Source: Acidobacteriota bacterium (GTDB lineage Bacteria > Actinomycetota > Acidimicrobiia > Acidimicrobiales > SHLQ01). From it: 21,051 nucleotides of DNA. Shown here piece by piece: positions 1-6,935 of the stretch. The notes beneath the pieces were generated by a model. The model was not told the DNA's origin and ran no database searches. It worked only from the letters and a program-made list of their open reading frames with translations. Made by a program: the position numbers and the translations under genes. The stretch is taken from NCBI GenBank assembly GCA_022562835.1, contig JADFOM010000007.1, forward strand, positions 1 through 21,051. Reading direction: 5' to 3'. Each line of letters starts with the position of its first letter. Position 1 is the first letter of the stretch.

Positions 1-366
1 CGCCCCGGTCCTCGCCGACGATCACCGAGAAACCCTCAGCTACCGAGAGGGTTGTGCCCGGGTCGATCTTGCGGCTCGGCCTGACCAGCGCCAACACTCC
101 CCAGCACCAGGATCGACCTCTTCGAGCAACAGGACCTCGCATGCACCACCCGTGTGACGACGCGCCGCAAGCCGCGCCGGCAGGACCTTTGAGCGATTGA
201 CTACGACGACGTCACCAGGGCGCACGAGCTCGAGCAGATCCGCCGTATGTCGATGCTCGACCGCGTCGCCGTCGACCAACAGTCGTGACGACGAGCGCTC
301 CTCGAGCGGCCGTTGCGCTATTGCGGCATCTGGGAGGACGTAGTCGAATGCGTCGAGCTCGTTCAC
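1..366 (-). pseudogene. queA: S-adenosylmethionine:tRNA ribosyltransferase-isomerase (QueA), 5' part, frameshifted, runs off the left edge
   Basis: QueA transfers the ribosyl group of SAM to 7-aminomethyl-7-deazaguanine in tRNA, giving epoxyqueuosine. The visible N-terminus has the family pattern: FDYVLPDAAIAQRPLEER, then SSRLLV, then PGDVVVVNRSKVLPARL, then TGGACEVLLLEE. The GTG start (366-364) overlaps the ruvB stop as GTGA, so the two are probably translationally coupled. The frame opened at 366 meets a stop at about 42-40 with a nonsense tail. The next frame, from about position 97 down to 1, continues the family perfectly (LALVRPSRKIDPGTTL, then FSVIVGEDRG). Adding one base near 94-96 would give GEWLALVRPS. 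So one base is missing: either a real null mutation or a sequencing/assembly error. No slippery heptamer is visible, so programmed frameshifting is unlikely. The rest of the gene lies outside the window. Confidence 0.85.
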
Positions 367-1397
367 TCTCGAAACAGTGTTGAGGTCTCTGTTGGCGCGC
401 GCATCCCGAGATGCGACCAGGTAAGCGGCGTAGCGATGCGACCACGCGGCGTTCGCATCAGCAACCCCTGTTGAATCAGGTACGGCTCATAGACGTCTTC
501 AACCGTTTCGGTCGGTTCCGATACAGCCACCGCGAGGGTGGACAAACCAACAGGACCCCCGCCGAAGCGCCCGCACAATGCTTCTATGACCGCTCGAGAG
601 GGCTTATCGAGTCCCATGTCGTCCACCCCGAAGAACACCAGCCCTTCACGAGCGACGTCACCGGAGATCGTCCCGTCCCGTTCGACCTCAGCAAAGTCCC
701 TGATCTGGCGCAGCAGGCGATTCGCGATGCGCGGCGTTCCGCGCGAGCGCCGCGCGAGTTCTTCGGCACCTTCATCGTCGATGGCAACCCCGAGGATCGT
801 GGCCGCGCGACGTACGATCGCTTGCAACTCGTCGGGCTCGTAGTAATCGAGGCGGGCTTCCATACCGAAGCGGTCGCGCAGCGGCCCTGTGATTAGTCCG
901 ACGCGTGTCGTCGCGCCGATGAGGGTGAACCGAGGCAACTCCAGCCGAATCGAGCGAGCGCCGGGGCCTTTCCCCAAGATGATGTCGAGCTCGAAGTCCT
1001 CCATCGCGGGATAGAGCACCTCCTCGACGGTTCGTGGGAGGCGGTGAATTTCGTCGATGAACAAGACGTCACCATCGCCGAGTTTGGTCAAAATTGCGGC
1101 TAGATCACCGGCTCGTTCGAGTGCTGGGCCCGAGGTGATGTTCAGTGAAGCGCCCATCTCGTTCGCGACGATGTGCGCCAACGTGGTCTTACCGAGACCT
1201 GGCGGGCCGGCGAACATGAGGTGGTCGGCTGGATCACCTCGGCCGCGCGCCGCGCCCAGCATCACCCGCAGATGTCCCTTGAGCTCGTTTTGGCCGACAA
1301 AGTCCACTAACTCGGTGGGTCGCAGGCCGGGCTGGGCGGCGAGTTCCGCGTCGAGTTCGTCCGGTGTTGCCTCGCCGGCCAGCAGTTCGTCCCTCAT
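363..1397 (-). CDS. ruvB: Holliday junction branch migration ATPase RuvB
   Basis: RuvB is the AAA+ hexameric motor that drives branch migration of Holliday junctions on RuvA. With the ATG at 1397 the protein is 344 aa, the usual size. Visible motifs are Walker A GPPGLGKT (64-71), Walker B FIDEIHR (113-119), sensor 1 GATTR (161-165) and the arginine-finger segment GPLRDRFG (171-178). The C-terminal winged-helix part ends in LTWSHLGM. I chose ATG 1397 because GGTGA sits about 6 bases upstream and homologues start near this point. An upstream TTG at 1445 stays open, but its 16 codons lie in duplicated ruvA-tail sequence read in another frame. The stop overlaps the queA start as GTGA. The gene follows ruvA with a diverged tandem duplication between them. 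Confidence 0.96.
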   Translation of the reverse strand: MRDELLAGEATPDELDAELAAQPGLRPTELVDFVGQNELKGHLRVMLGAARGRGDPADHLMFAGPPGLGKTTLAHIVANEMGASLNITSGPALERAGDLAAILTKLGDGDVLFIDEIHRLPRTVEEVLYPAMEDFELDIILGKGPGARSIRLELPRFTLIGATTRVGLITGPLRDRFGMEARLDYYEPDELQAIVRRAATILGVAIDDEGAEELARRSRGTPRIANRLLRQIRDFAEVERDGTISGDVAREGLVFFGVDDMGLDKPSRAVIEALCGRFGGGPVGLSTLAVAVSEPTETVEDVYEPYLIQQGLLMRTPRGRIATPLTWSHLGMRAPTETSTLFRE

Positions 1398-1509
1398 CGG
1401 TTCACCGTAGTCATGAAGCGAGTTGGGCCAAAGCGATACGGACAAGTTCGACTCTCATCGCCTGACCGAATCATGATGCGAGTTCGGCCAGGGCAACACG
1501 CACCAGCTC
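1389..1509 (-). repeat. Diverged 60-base tandem duplication across the ruvA stop and ruvB start
   Basis: On the minus strand, unit 1 (1509-1450) and unit 2 (1449-1389) align with a period of 60-61 bases and about three-quarters identity, counted by eye. Each unit holds the last codons of ruvA, a TGA stop, a 12-13 base spacer and an ATG-AG start. Unit 1 contains the real ruvA end and an ATG at 1458. Unit 2 contains a second copy of the ruvA end and the real ruvB ATG at 1397. In the 12 aligned codons before the stop, four are identical, six differ synonymously (for example GAG/GAA, CTG/TTG, GCA/GCT) and two differ conservatively (Val/Ile, Glu/Gln). That pattern suggests an old duplication, perhaps kept under coding constraint. 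Confidence 0.85.
1411..1458 (-). CDS. Possible 15-residue micro-ORF copying the RuvA C-terminal helix
   Basis: Inside the tandem duplication, ATG at 1458 opens a frame ending at TGA 1413-1411 and encodes MRVELVRIALAQLAS. Residues 4-15 match the last twelve of RuvA (ELVRVALAELAS) with two conservative changes. A weak CAGG lies about 3 bases before the ATG. In known RuvA proteins the C-terminal domain III contacts RuvB, so a peptide copying its last helix could in principle compete for that contact or simply carry ribosomes across to ruvB. Both ideas are speculation. The frame may equally be a passive relic of the duplication. What can be seen is that it is intact and that its differences from ruvA are mostly silent. 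Confidence 0.3.
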   Translation of the reverse strand: MRVELVRIALAQLAS

Positions 1510-2064
1510 TGACGCGTCGTCGCCCTCGGGTAGACGTGCGGTGGCCCTGGCGATCTCGTCGTTGCCGTAGCCGAGCTCGGTCAGGGCGGCGCGAACGTCG
1601 TCGAGCACAGTGTTCGTGCTCCGCGGCGTGGTTGAGACACCGGTCAAATCGATGTCGACGACATCGAGACTGGATCGCAACTCGATCAACAGCCGTTCGG
1701 CGGTCTTCTTTCCGACCCCGGGGACGAGACACAACGAGGCCAGGTCATCGGACGCAACCGCGCGGCGCAGATCTGCAGGTCGATGGACCGCGAGAATCGA
1801 CAGTGCAAGCGACGGCCCGACACCGTGGGCAGCCAGTAGGGATTCGAAGGTGACCCGTTCGACCCGCTCGGTGAAACCGAACAGCGTCTCAGCGTCCTCG
1901 CGCACGTTGTGATGGATATGCAAGAACACCTCGTCGCCGACGTTTCCGACGTCGGCCGCCGTGTATGGCGCGACGGTGACGCGATAGCCGATCCCTGCGA
2001 CCTCGACGAGCAACTCGCCCTCGGGATCACGATCGATCAGTAGACCACGCAACGAACCGATCAC
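1471..2064 (-). CDS. ruvA: Holliday junction DNA helicase subunit RuvA
   Basis: RuvA is the tetrameric Holliday-junction-binding subunit that loads RuvB. Read from GTG 2064 the protein is 197 aa, the normal length, and begins in the family way with M-IGSLRGLL. The first domain contains VEVAGIGYRVTV. The helix-hairpin-helix region carries LAAHGVGPSLALSIL and then LCLVPGVGKKTAERLLIEL, the second hairpin being especially typical. The C-terminal RuvB-binding helices include VRAALTELGYGNDEI and end in ALAELAS. The GTG start overlaps the ruvC stop as GTGA. A longer upstream reading would lie wholly inside ruvC and is not needed. The 3' end is duplicated just downstream, before ruvB. Confidence 0.95.
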   Translation of the reverse strand: MIGSLRGLLIDRDPEGELLVEVAGIGYRVTVAPYTAADVGNVGDEVFLHIHHNVREDAETLFGFTERVERVTFESLLAAHGVGPSLALSILAVHRPADLRRAVASDDLASLCLVPGVGKKTAERLLIELRSSLDVVDIDLTGVSTTPRSTNTVLDDVRAALTELGYGNDEIARATARLPEGDDASELVRVALAELAS

Positions 2065-2552
2065 TGCGGGGCTACCAGCGCCGGCGATTGAGCGAGATGG
2101 CACATCGCAACAGCTAGGGCGTCGGCTGCATCGGGCGGTTTCAGCTCTGCTGAGATGTTGAGCTGGGACCGAACCATCGCAATCACCTGTTCCTTGTTCG
2201 CGCCACCCCATCCGGTGACGGCGAGTTTGATCTCGTTCGGCGAATACTCACTGACCTCACAGCCTGCCTGCGCTGCACAAGCCATTACGACGCCGCTCGC
2301 CTGCCCCACACCCATTGCAGTCGATACGTTGACCTGAAATAGCACCCGTTCGACCGCCACCACATCGGGCCGATATTCGTCGACCAGCGCCGCCACCTCC
2401 CGCTGGAGCCGAGCGAGCCGCTGAGGAATGGGAACCCCTGGCTCGGTGCGAATCACGCCCGCCGCGATTGCTCTGCCATGGGGACGGGCGACTTCGATCA
2501 CCCCGTAGCCACAACGCGACAATCCGGGGTCGATACCGAGGACGCGTTTCAT
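2061..2552 (-). CDS. ruvC: Crossover junction endodeoxyribonuclease RuvC
   Basis: RuvC is the dimeric metal-dependent nuclease that resolves Holliday junctions after RuvAB branch migration. The protein is 163 aa, typical in size. The four acidic catalytic positions of the RNase H-like fold are visible: D8 in GIDPG, E68 in VAVERVLF, and D141 and D144 in PPDAADALA. Other family stretches are VSTAMGVGQASGVV, the YSPNEIKLAVTGWGGANKEQV loop, and AVAMCH near the end. The ATG at 2552 has a weak GGAT about 3 bases upstream. This is the first gene of the ruvC-ruvA-ruvB-queA unit, and the GTGA overlap with ruvA implies coupled translation. Confidence 0.96.
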   Translation of the reverse strand: MKRVLGIDPGLSRCGYGVIEVARPHGRAIAAGVIRTEPGVPIPQRLARLQREVAALVDEYRPDVVAVERVLFQVNVSTAMGVGQASGVVMACAAQAGCEVSEYSPNEIKLAVTGWGGANKEQVIAMVRSQLNISAELKPPDAADALAVAMCHLAQSPALVAPQ

Positions 2553-2663
2553 CGGATCCGAACCAAGGCGAACATCCGTACGATCCTACGAGTCTGTCGG
2601 GCAATGTCGGTGGATGACGCTCTCGATCTCTAATGTTCCCCGGCACGCCGGCCGATAGAGCTG
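2553..2663. promoter_or_regulatory. Divergent intergenic region between ruvC and the ABC exporter genes
   Basis: These 111 bases separate ruvC (minus) from an exporter operon (plus), so both promoters should lie here. On the minus strand TAGGAT (2588-2583) fits an actinobacterial -10 box about 30 bases before the ruvC ATG. On the plus strand TAATGT (2631-2636) fits a -10 box about 28 bases before the GTG at 2664. I see no convincing -35 box for either. A small CCGGC/GCCGG inverted repeat lies at about 2640-2652, downstream of the plus-strand candidate. No LexA-like site (CGAAC-N4-GTTCG type) is evident. The assignments rest on position and TAnnnT matches only. Confidence 0.35.
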
Positions 2664-3707
2664 GTGATGATCGAGACCGTCACGCCTTCCAGCACGGATT
2701 TGCAACACGTCGTGCAGCCCTCCTCGGCAGTTGTCGCCCGCGCTGTTAGCAAACGATTCGGCGACAACGTGGCGCTCAGCTCACTCGACCTCGCACTGCC
2801 CAAGGGGCAGATAAGTGTTCTGCTCGGGCCCAACGGTGCGGGGAAGACCACCACCGCCCGCATGATCACGGGTGCGCTCGAACCGAGCGGCGGCGAGATC
2901 GAGGTGTTTGGTGAGCGTCCGGGTGAATCCGCCCGGGATCTGCGATCTCGCTGCGGCGTCGTGTCTGCGAAACCAGCTCTGTATGACCAGCTCAGCGGAT
3001 ATGACAACCTAATGTTTGCGGCCGAGCTCTATGGCGTCGACCGCGACGCCGACGCACGGATCCGTGCCGAGGCACAACGTTTTGATATAGAAGATGCGCT
3101 CCATGACAAGGTGGGCGGCTATTCGACGGGCATGAAGACCCGCCTGGCTTTGGCGCGTTCTGTCCTGCACCGGCCCGACTTGTTGCTCTTGGACGAGCCG
3201 ACCTCGGGACTTGATCCCGAGTCGTCTGCAACCGTCCTCGCCCTGATCCGTGAAATGACCTCGGAAGGAACAACCGTGGTCATGTGCACACACCATCTCA
3301 TCGAGGCCGAGGGCCTCGCCGACCACGTTGTGATGATGGAACTCGGCCGCTCGGTTCTTGCCGGAGCACCGCGGGAGTTGACCGACACGTACTGGCCCGA
3401 TGCCCTCGTGCAGATAGAAGCGGAAGATCCCGCGACGCTGGAGTTCCTTTCGCACGAACCCGGGGTTATTCGGGTGGAGCGGGGGCTGCCCCTACGTGTC
3501 TATCTCGACGATGGTCGACGTATCGCCGAGCTCATCGCTACATGTGTGAAAAGGGGCGTTTCATTGACTCGCGTGGACCCGTGGCGGCCATCGCTCCGGG
3601 ATCTCTATTTTCGCGTCCGCGCCGAAAACGGCAGCGGTCAGGGCAGCGACACCTCTCCGGGTGCCCACACTCGGCCCGACGTGAGCATGGAACCGGTCGG
3701 GCAATGA
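2664..3707 (+). CDS. ABC transporter ATP-binding protein (ABC-2 / drug or Na+ exporter type)
   Basis: This is the nucleotide-binding subunit of a probable exporter. The 347-residue protein shows Walker A GPNGAGKT (55-62), signature YSTGMKTRLALAR (153-165), Walker B LLLLDE (173-178) followed by the D-loop SGLDPE, and an H-loop histidine (H210, in CTHH). An extra domain of about 110 residues follows the ATPase core, as in NatA- and DrrA-like proteins. The start is either GTG 2664 or the next codon, ATG 2667; the first 20 residues are not conserved core. The stop overlaps the permease start as ATGA, so the two subunits are translated together. The substrate cannot be inferred. The pair stands opposite to all its neighbours between ruvC and yebC. 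Confidence 0.93.
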   Translation: MMIETVTPSSTDLQHVVQPSSAVVARAVSKRFGDNVALSSLDLALPKGQISVLLGPNGAGKTTTARMITGALEPSGGEIEVFGERPGESARDLRSRCGVVSAKPALYDQLSGYDNLMFAAELYGVDRDADARIRAEAQRFDIEDALHDKVGGYSTGMKTRLALARSVLHRPDLLLLDEPTSGLDPESSATVLALIREMTSEGTTVVMCTHHLIEAEGLADHVVMMELGRSVLAGAPRELTDTYWPDALVQIEAEDPATLEFLSHEPGVIRVERGLPLRVYLDDGRRIAELIATCVKRGVSLTRVDPWRPSLRDLYFRVRAENGSGQGSDTSPGAHTRPDVSMEPVGQ

Positions 3708-4543
3708 GCACCCCACAAAGCCTCGACTGGCACCGCGTCAGTGTCATAGCCCGCACCGACCTTCGTCAACTTCGCCAGGCGAAGGATTTCTGGGTTCCCA
3801 TGACGATTCTCGGGTCCATTTTCTTCCTGATCATCCCTGGCATCCTCTTGCTGATCATCACCAACATGGGCGACGTCGCGGCGGTCGAACGCATGGCCGC
3901 CACGCTCGAAATTCTTCCAGAGTCGGCTCAGGCCCAGATCCGGGGCGAAACGCCTTCGGCGCGTGCGGGTTACGCGCTTGCGGTCTTCCTGCTGGCGCCG
4001 GTTGCCATCGTCGTGCCTTTGACGATCTCGACCGCGGTAGCCGCCTCGACGATCGTCGGCGAACGTGAACGCGGCACCGGTGAGTTCTTGGCGCACTCCC
4101 CCGCCGCGACCCGTGAGATCTACCTCGGCAAGCTGATCGCCTCAGCGATTCCCGGATATCTCACGACGATCGTCGGTTTCGGTGGGTATTCGATCCTGGT
4201 AAATCTCACCGTCGGCCCCGAGGTTGGGGGCTGGTTCTTTCCGACTACCCAGTGGTGGCTACTCGTTGTATGGGTGGTGCCTCCGTTTATTGCGCTGGCC
4301 CTGTCGTTGGTCCTGCGCCTGTCCGCGAGGGTGACCTCGACGGCGGCGGCACAGCAGGCCTCGGGTCTCGTCACCTTGCCGTTGATCATGATCGCTTACA
4401 GCCAATCGACCGGTGCTCTGTTCGGCTCGGCGAGTCTGACGCTGGCTATCGGCGCGATCGCCTGGGTCATCGCTGGAGCAAGTCTGATCCGCGGGATGGG
4501 AAGTCTCTCTCGCAGCCGTCTACTCGGTGTCGGCATGGAGTAG
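3704..4543 (+). CDS. ABC-2 type transporter permease
   Basis: This is the membrane partner of the preceding ATPase. It has 279 residues from the ATG at 3704, which overlaps the ATPase stop (ATGA). Hydrophobic segments suggest about six transmembrane helices, near 31-53, 90-114, 146-168, 184-205, 221-232 and 243-263. The motif GERERGTGEFLAHSP (119-133) just after the second helix, followed by REIYLGKL, is the conserved cytoplasmic loop of NatB/ABC-2 permeases. An in-frame upstream extension would overlap the ATPase gene and is rejected. The gene ends 9 bases from the end of the convergent yebC, with no clear hairpin terminator between them. The transported substrate is unknown. Confidence 0.9.
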   Translation: MSTPQSLDWHRVSVIARTDLRQLRQAKDFWVPMTILGSIFFLIIPGILLLIITNMGDVAAVERMAATLEILPESAQAQIRGETPSARAGYALAVFLLAPVAIVVPLTISTAVAASTIVGERERGTGEFLAHSPAATREIYLGKLIASAIPGYLTTIVGFGGYSILVNLTVGPEVGGWFFPTTQWWLLVVWVVPPFIALALSLVLRLSARVTSTAAAQQASGLVTLPLIMIAYSQSTGALFGSASLTLAIGAIAWVIAGASLIRGMGSLSRSRLLGVGME

Positions 4544-4552
4544 ATCTAAAAC

Positions 4553-5302
4553 TCAACCTGCGAGTGCCTGAAGTACCTCGTCAGGGATGTCGAAATTCGC
4601 ATGCACGTCCTGAACGTCGTCGTGATCATCGAGTAGATCCACGAGTCGCAATACCGCCTTGGCCGCCTCTGGGGTGTCGAGCGCAACCGTCGATGACGCA
4701 AGCATCGTCATGTCAGCGTTCTCGACGGGAACACTCTCCGCATCGAGAGCCTCGCGTAGAGCAGGAAGATCGGTCGGATCACAGGTGATCATCCATGTGT
4801 CACCTTCGTCCACGATGTCGTCCGCGCCCGCGTCTAGCGCCACGAGCATCAGGTCGTCTTCGCTGACACTGCCGGCGACGTGCACGATGCCCTTGCGCTC
4901 GAACTGCCAGGCGACCGCACCGGGCTCAGCCATCGAACCGCCATTCTTCGAAAAGAGACTGCGAACCTCAGCAGCGGTCCGATTGCGATTGTCGGTCAGG
5001 ATCTCCAGATACAACGCGACACCATGGGGCGCATAACCCTCGTAGGTAATCGACTCGTATTCGACACCTTCGAGTTCTCCTGTGCCCCGTTTGATCGCAC
5101 GCTCGATGGTGTCGAGCGGCACCGAGCTGTCCCGCGCCTTTTGGTACATCGTGCGCAATGTCGGATTGGTCTCGATGTCGCCGCCACCCTGACGAGCCGC
5201 GACCTCAACCTGCTTTATGAGCTTCGCGAAGAGTTTGCCGCGTTTTGCGTCCGCGGCACCCTTCTTGTGTTTGATAGTTGCCCATTTCGAGTGTCCCGAC
5301 AC
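4553..5302 (-). CDS. yebC: YebC/PmpR family (TACO1-like) protein
   Basis: YebC proteins are three-domain basic/acidic proteins. They were long annotated as transcriptional regulators, and more recent work links the family to rescue of ribosomes stalled at proline-rich sequences. The N-terminus MSGHSKWATIKHKKGAADAKRGK is the family hallmark, followed by KLIKQVEVAARQGG, RAIKRGTGE, YEGYAPHGVALYLEILTDN and the NGGSMAEPGAVAWQFERKG loop. Length is 249 aa, as expected. The GTG start (5302-5300) abuts the pdxT stop with no gap, which implies coupling to the PLP synthase genes. This pdxS-pdxT-yebC-ruvC order is an actinobacterial standard, here interrupted by the ABC exporter. Confidence 0.95.
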   Translation of the reverse strand: MSGHSKWATIKHKKGAADAKRGKLFAKLIKQVEVAARQGGGDIETNPTLRTMYQKARDSSVPLDTIERAIKRGTGELEGVEYESITYEGYAPHGVALYLEILTDNRNRTAAEVRSLFSKNGGSMAEPGAVAWQFERKGIVHVAGSVSEDDLMLVALDAGADDIVDEGDTWMITCDPTDLPALREALDAESVPVENADMTMLASSTVALDTPEAAKAVLRLVDLLDDHDDVQDVHANFDIPDEVLQALAG

Positions 5303-5974
5303 CTAGCTCGTCCTCTCGGTAGCGCAGGCGGATTCGCACCCGGTACGCAGGGTTGTGTCGTTCATCATGGCCTCAATCGCCTGCGCTGCGCACATGTCGA
5401 CGAACATCTCGTGCAATCGGTCGTCACCACTGAGTTCTGGGTGAAACGCGCTGGCCAACACTGCGCCGCTGCGCAGCAGCACCGGGTCACCGTTGCGCGA
5501 CGCCAAGACTTCAACGTCATCGCCGATCGCGGTTACCCGTGGCGCTCTGATGTAGACCGCGCGAAAGGATCCGGATAGGCCGTCGACATCCACGTCGACC
5601 TCGGTAGACGCGACCTGTCGGCCATACCCGTTGCGAACCACTACGGCGTCGAGCAGACCCAACGCGATCTGGTCGTCGCGGCCGTCGACAATCTCGCTTG
5701 CGAGGAGGATGAGTCCGGCACACGTGCCAAACACTGGAAGCGATCCTGAGCACACCTCGCCAAGCTTGGACGCGAGACCATTTCGCTCGAGCATCATCGA
5801 CATCGTGGTCGACTCACCGCCAGGCAACACGATGCCGTCGAGATCATCGAGGTCATCCGGTACACGCACGGCCACCGTTTTCACATCGCAACGAGCCAGC
5901 GCTTCGAGGTGCGCTTCGAACGCTCCCTGAAGCGCCAACACCCCGATGGTGAGGTCGTCGCGCTCGGTGCTCAC
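5303..5974 (-). CDS. pdxT: Pyridoxal 5'-phosphate synthase glutaminase subunit PdxT
   Basis: PdxT hydrolyses glutamine and passes ammonia to PdxS in the DXP-independent route to vitamin B6. The 223-residue protein shows the class I amidotransferase triad: C85 in VFGTCAGLILLA, and H178 with E180 in ASAFHPEL. The GGEST oxyanion/binding motif (52-56) and the opening IGVLALQGAFEAH (10-22) are typical. The GTG start overlaps the pdxS stop as GTGA, so the two subunits are made together. The C-terminus has about 20 extra polar residues after the conserved end. The stop abuts the yebC start directly. Confidence 0.96.
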   Translation of the reverse strand: MSTERDDLTIGVLALQGAFEAHLEALARCDVKTVAVRVPDDLDDLDGIVLPGGESTTMSMMLERNGLASKLGEVCSGSLPVFGTCAGLILLASEIVDGRDDQIALGLLDAVVVRNGYGRQVASTEVDVDVDGLSGSFRAVYIRAPRVTAIGDDVEVLASRNGDPVLLRSGAVLASAFHPELSGDDRLHEMFVDMCAAQAIEAMMNDTTLRTGCESACATERTS

Positions 5975-6876
5975 CAGCCGCGTTCGGACAATCTTGTATC
6001 TAGGCCTTCGATCTCGAGTCCGGGCATGGCCGCACCCAGCCCGCGGGAGACCTTGGCGACGATGTGCGGGTCCTCGAAGTTCGTGGTCGCTTCGACGATG
6101 GCCTTCGCCCGGGTTGCGGGATCATCGCTCTTGAAGATTCCTGAACCTACAAAAACCGCCTGCGCTCCGAGCTGGAGGACCAGAGCGGCATCAGCGGGTG
6201 TCGCTATGCCGCCCGCACAGAACATCGGCACCGGCAGCGACCCGGTCTCTGCGATCTCCTGAACATACGGCAATGGTGCACTCAGCCGCTTCGCCCACTC
6301 GAACAACTCGGCGGAGTCGGCCTGCGTGATCTTCTTGATGTCGCCCACGATCGAACGAAGGTGACGGACAGCCTCGACGACGTTGCCGGTGCCAGCCTCA
6401 CCCTTGGAGCGAATCAACGCGGCGCCCTCGGAGATGCGGCGCAACGCCTCACCCAGATTGGTGGCGCCGCACACGAACGGAACGTCGAATGCCCACTTGT
6501 CGATGTGGTGCGCCTCGTCAGCTGGTGTGAGTACCTCGCTCTCGTCGATGTAATCGACTGCGAGCGACTCGAGAATCTGCGCCTCGGCGAAGTGTCCAAT
6601 TCGCGCTTTGGCCATCACCGGAATGGTTACGGTCTCCTGGATGGCGATGATCATTTCGGGATCGCTCATTCGCGCCACCCCACCGTCGCGACGAATGTCC
6701 GATGGCACTCGTTCGAGTGCCATGACAGCACATGCTCCCGCATCCTCCGCGACCTTGGCTTGGTCGGCGTCGACAACGTCCATGATGACGCCGCCTCTCA
6801 ACATTTCGGCAAGCCCACGCTTGACACGCATCGTGGCTGTTCCCGCTGGGTTCTGATCGCCCTCTTCGCTGCTCAT
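5971..6876 (-). CDS. pdxS: Pyridoxal 5'-phosphate synthase lyase subunit PdxS
   Basis: PdxS forms the dodecameric TIM-barrel synthase that builds PLP from ribose 5-phosphate, glyceraldehyde 3-phosphate and ammonia supplied by PdxT. The protein is 301 aa. The two active-site lysines are recognisable: K90 in PVMAKARIGH and K158 in IRSKGEAGTGN. The catalytic aspartate is D33 in VIMDVVDADQA. The phosphate-binding segments CAGGIATPADAA and FVGSGIF are also present. The ATG at 6876 lacks a Shine-Dalgarno match, but TACGAT lies 6 bases upstream, a spacing that would suit a leaderless transcript. It overlaps pdxT by 4 bases and sits 59 bases after the lipoprotein gene. Confidence 0.97.
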   Translation of the reverse strand: MSSEEGDQNPAGTATMRVKRGLAEMLRGGVIMDVVDADQAKVAEDAGACAVMALERVPSDIRRDGGVARMSDPEMIIAIQETVTIPVMAKARIGHFAEAQILESLAVDYIDESEVLTPADEAHHIDKWAFDVPFVCGATNLGEALRRISEGAALIRSKGEAGTGNVVEAVRHLRSIVGDIKKITQADSAELFEWAKRLSAPLPYVQEIAETGSLPVPMFCAGGIATPADAALVLQLGAQAVFVGSGIFKSDDPATRAKAIVEATTNFEDPHIVAKVSRGLGAAMPGLEIEGLDTRLSERGW

Positions 6877-6935
6877 GAGGCCATCGTATCGCTGAAGGTG
6901 ACTACTGGAATCACGATTAATCCGAGGCAGGACCT
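6877..6935 (-). promoter_or_regulatory. Candidate promoter of pdxS-pdxT-yebC
   Basis: The gap between the lipoprotein stop and pdxS contains TACGAT (6888-6883), a fit to the TAnnnT -10 consensus, ending 6 bases before the pdxS ATG. Transcription from it would start at or next to the ATG, giving a leaderless mRNA, which is common in actinobacteria. The matching -35 region (ATTCCA at a 17-base spacing) is weak. The call rests on position and one hexamer only. Confidence 0.3.

Noticed and set aside
411..896. Plus-strand frame opposite ruvB
   Set aside because: It is antisense to a certain gene, has no recognisable motif and follows from the codon bias of the other strand.
1398..1445. A longer ruvB beginning at TTG 1445 (360 aa)
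   Set aside because: The extra codons lie in duplicated ruvA-tail sequence read out of frame, TTG has no good ribosome-binding site, and the 344-residue form matches family length.
2065..2211. A longer ruvA reading starting inside ruvC
   Set aside because: The added 49 residues are the shadow of ruvC; the family start (M-IGSLRG) is at GTG 2064.
3284..3703. N-terminal extension of the permease frame
   Set aside because: It overlaps the ATPase gene in another frame and is rich in Arg/Pro nonsense; the ATGA overlap at 3704 is a clear start.
4880..5578. 232-codon plus-strand frame opposite yebC and pdxT
   Set aside because: It spans two genes with well-defined products on the other strand and shows no family motif or ribosome-binding site.
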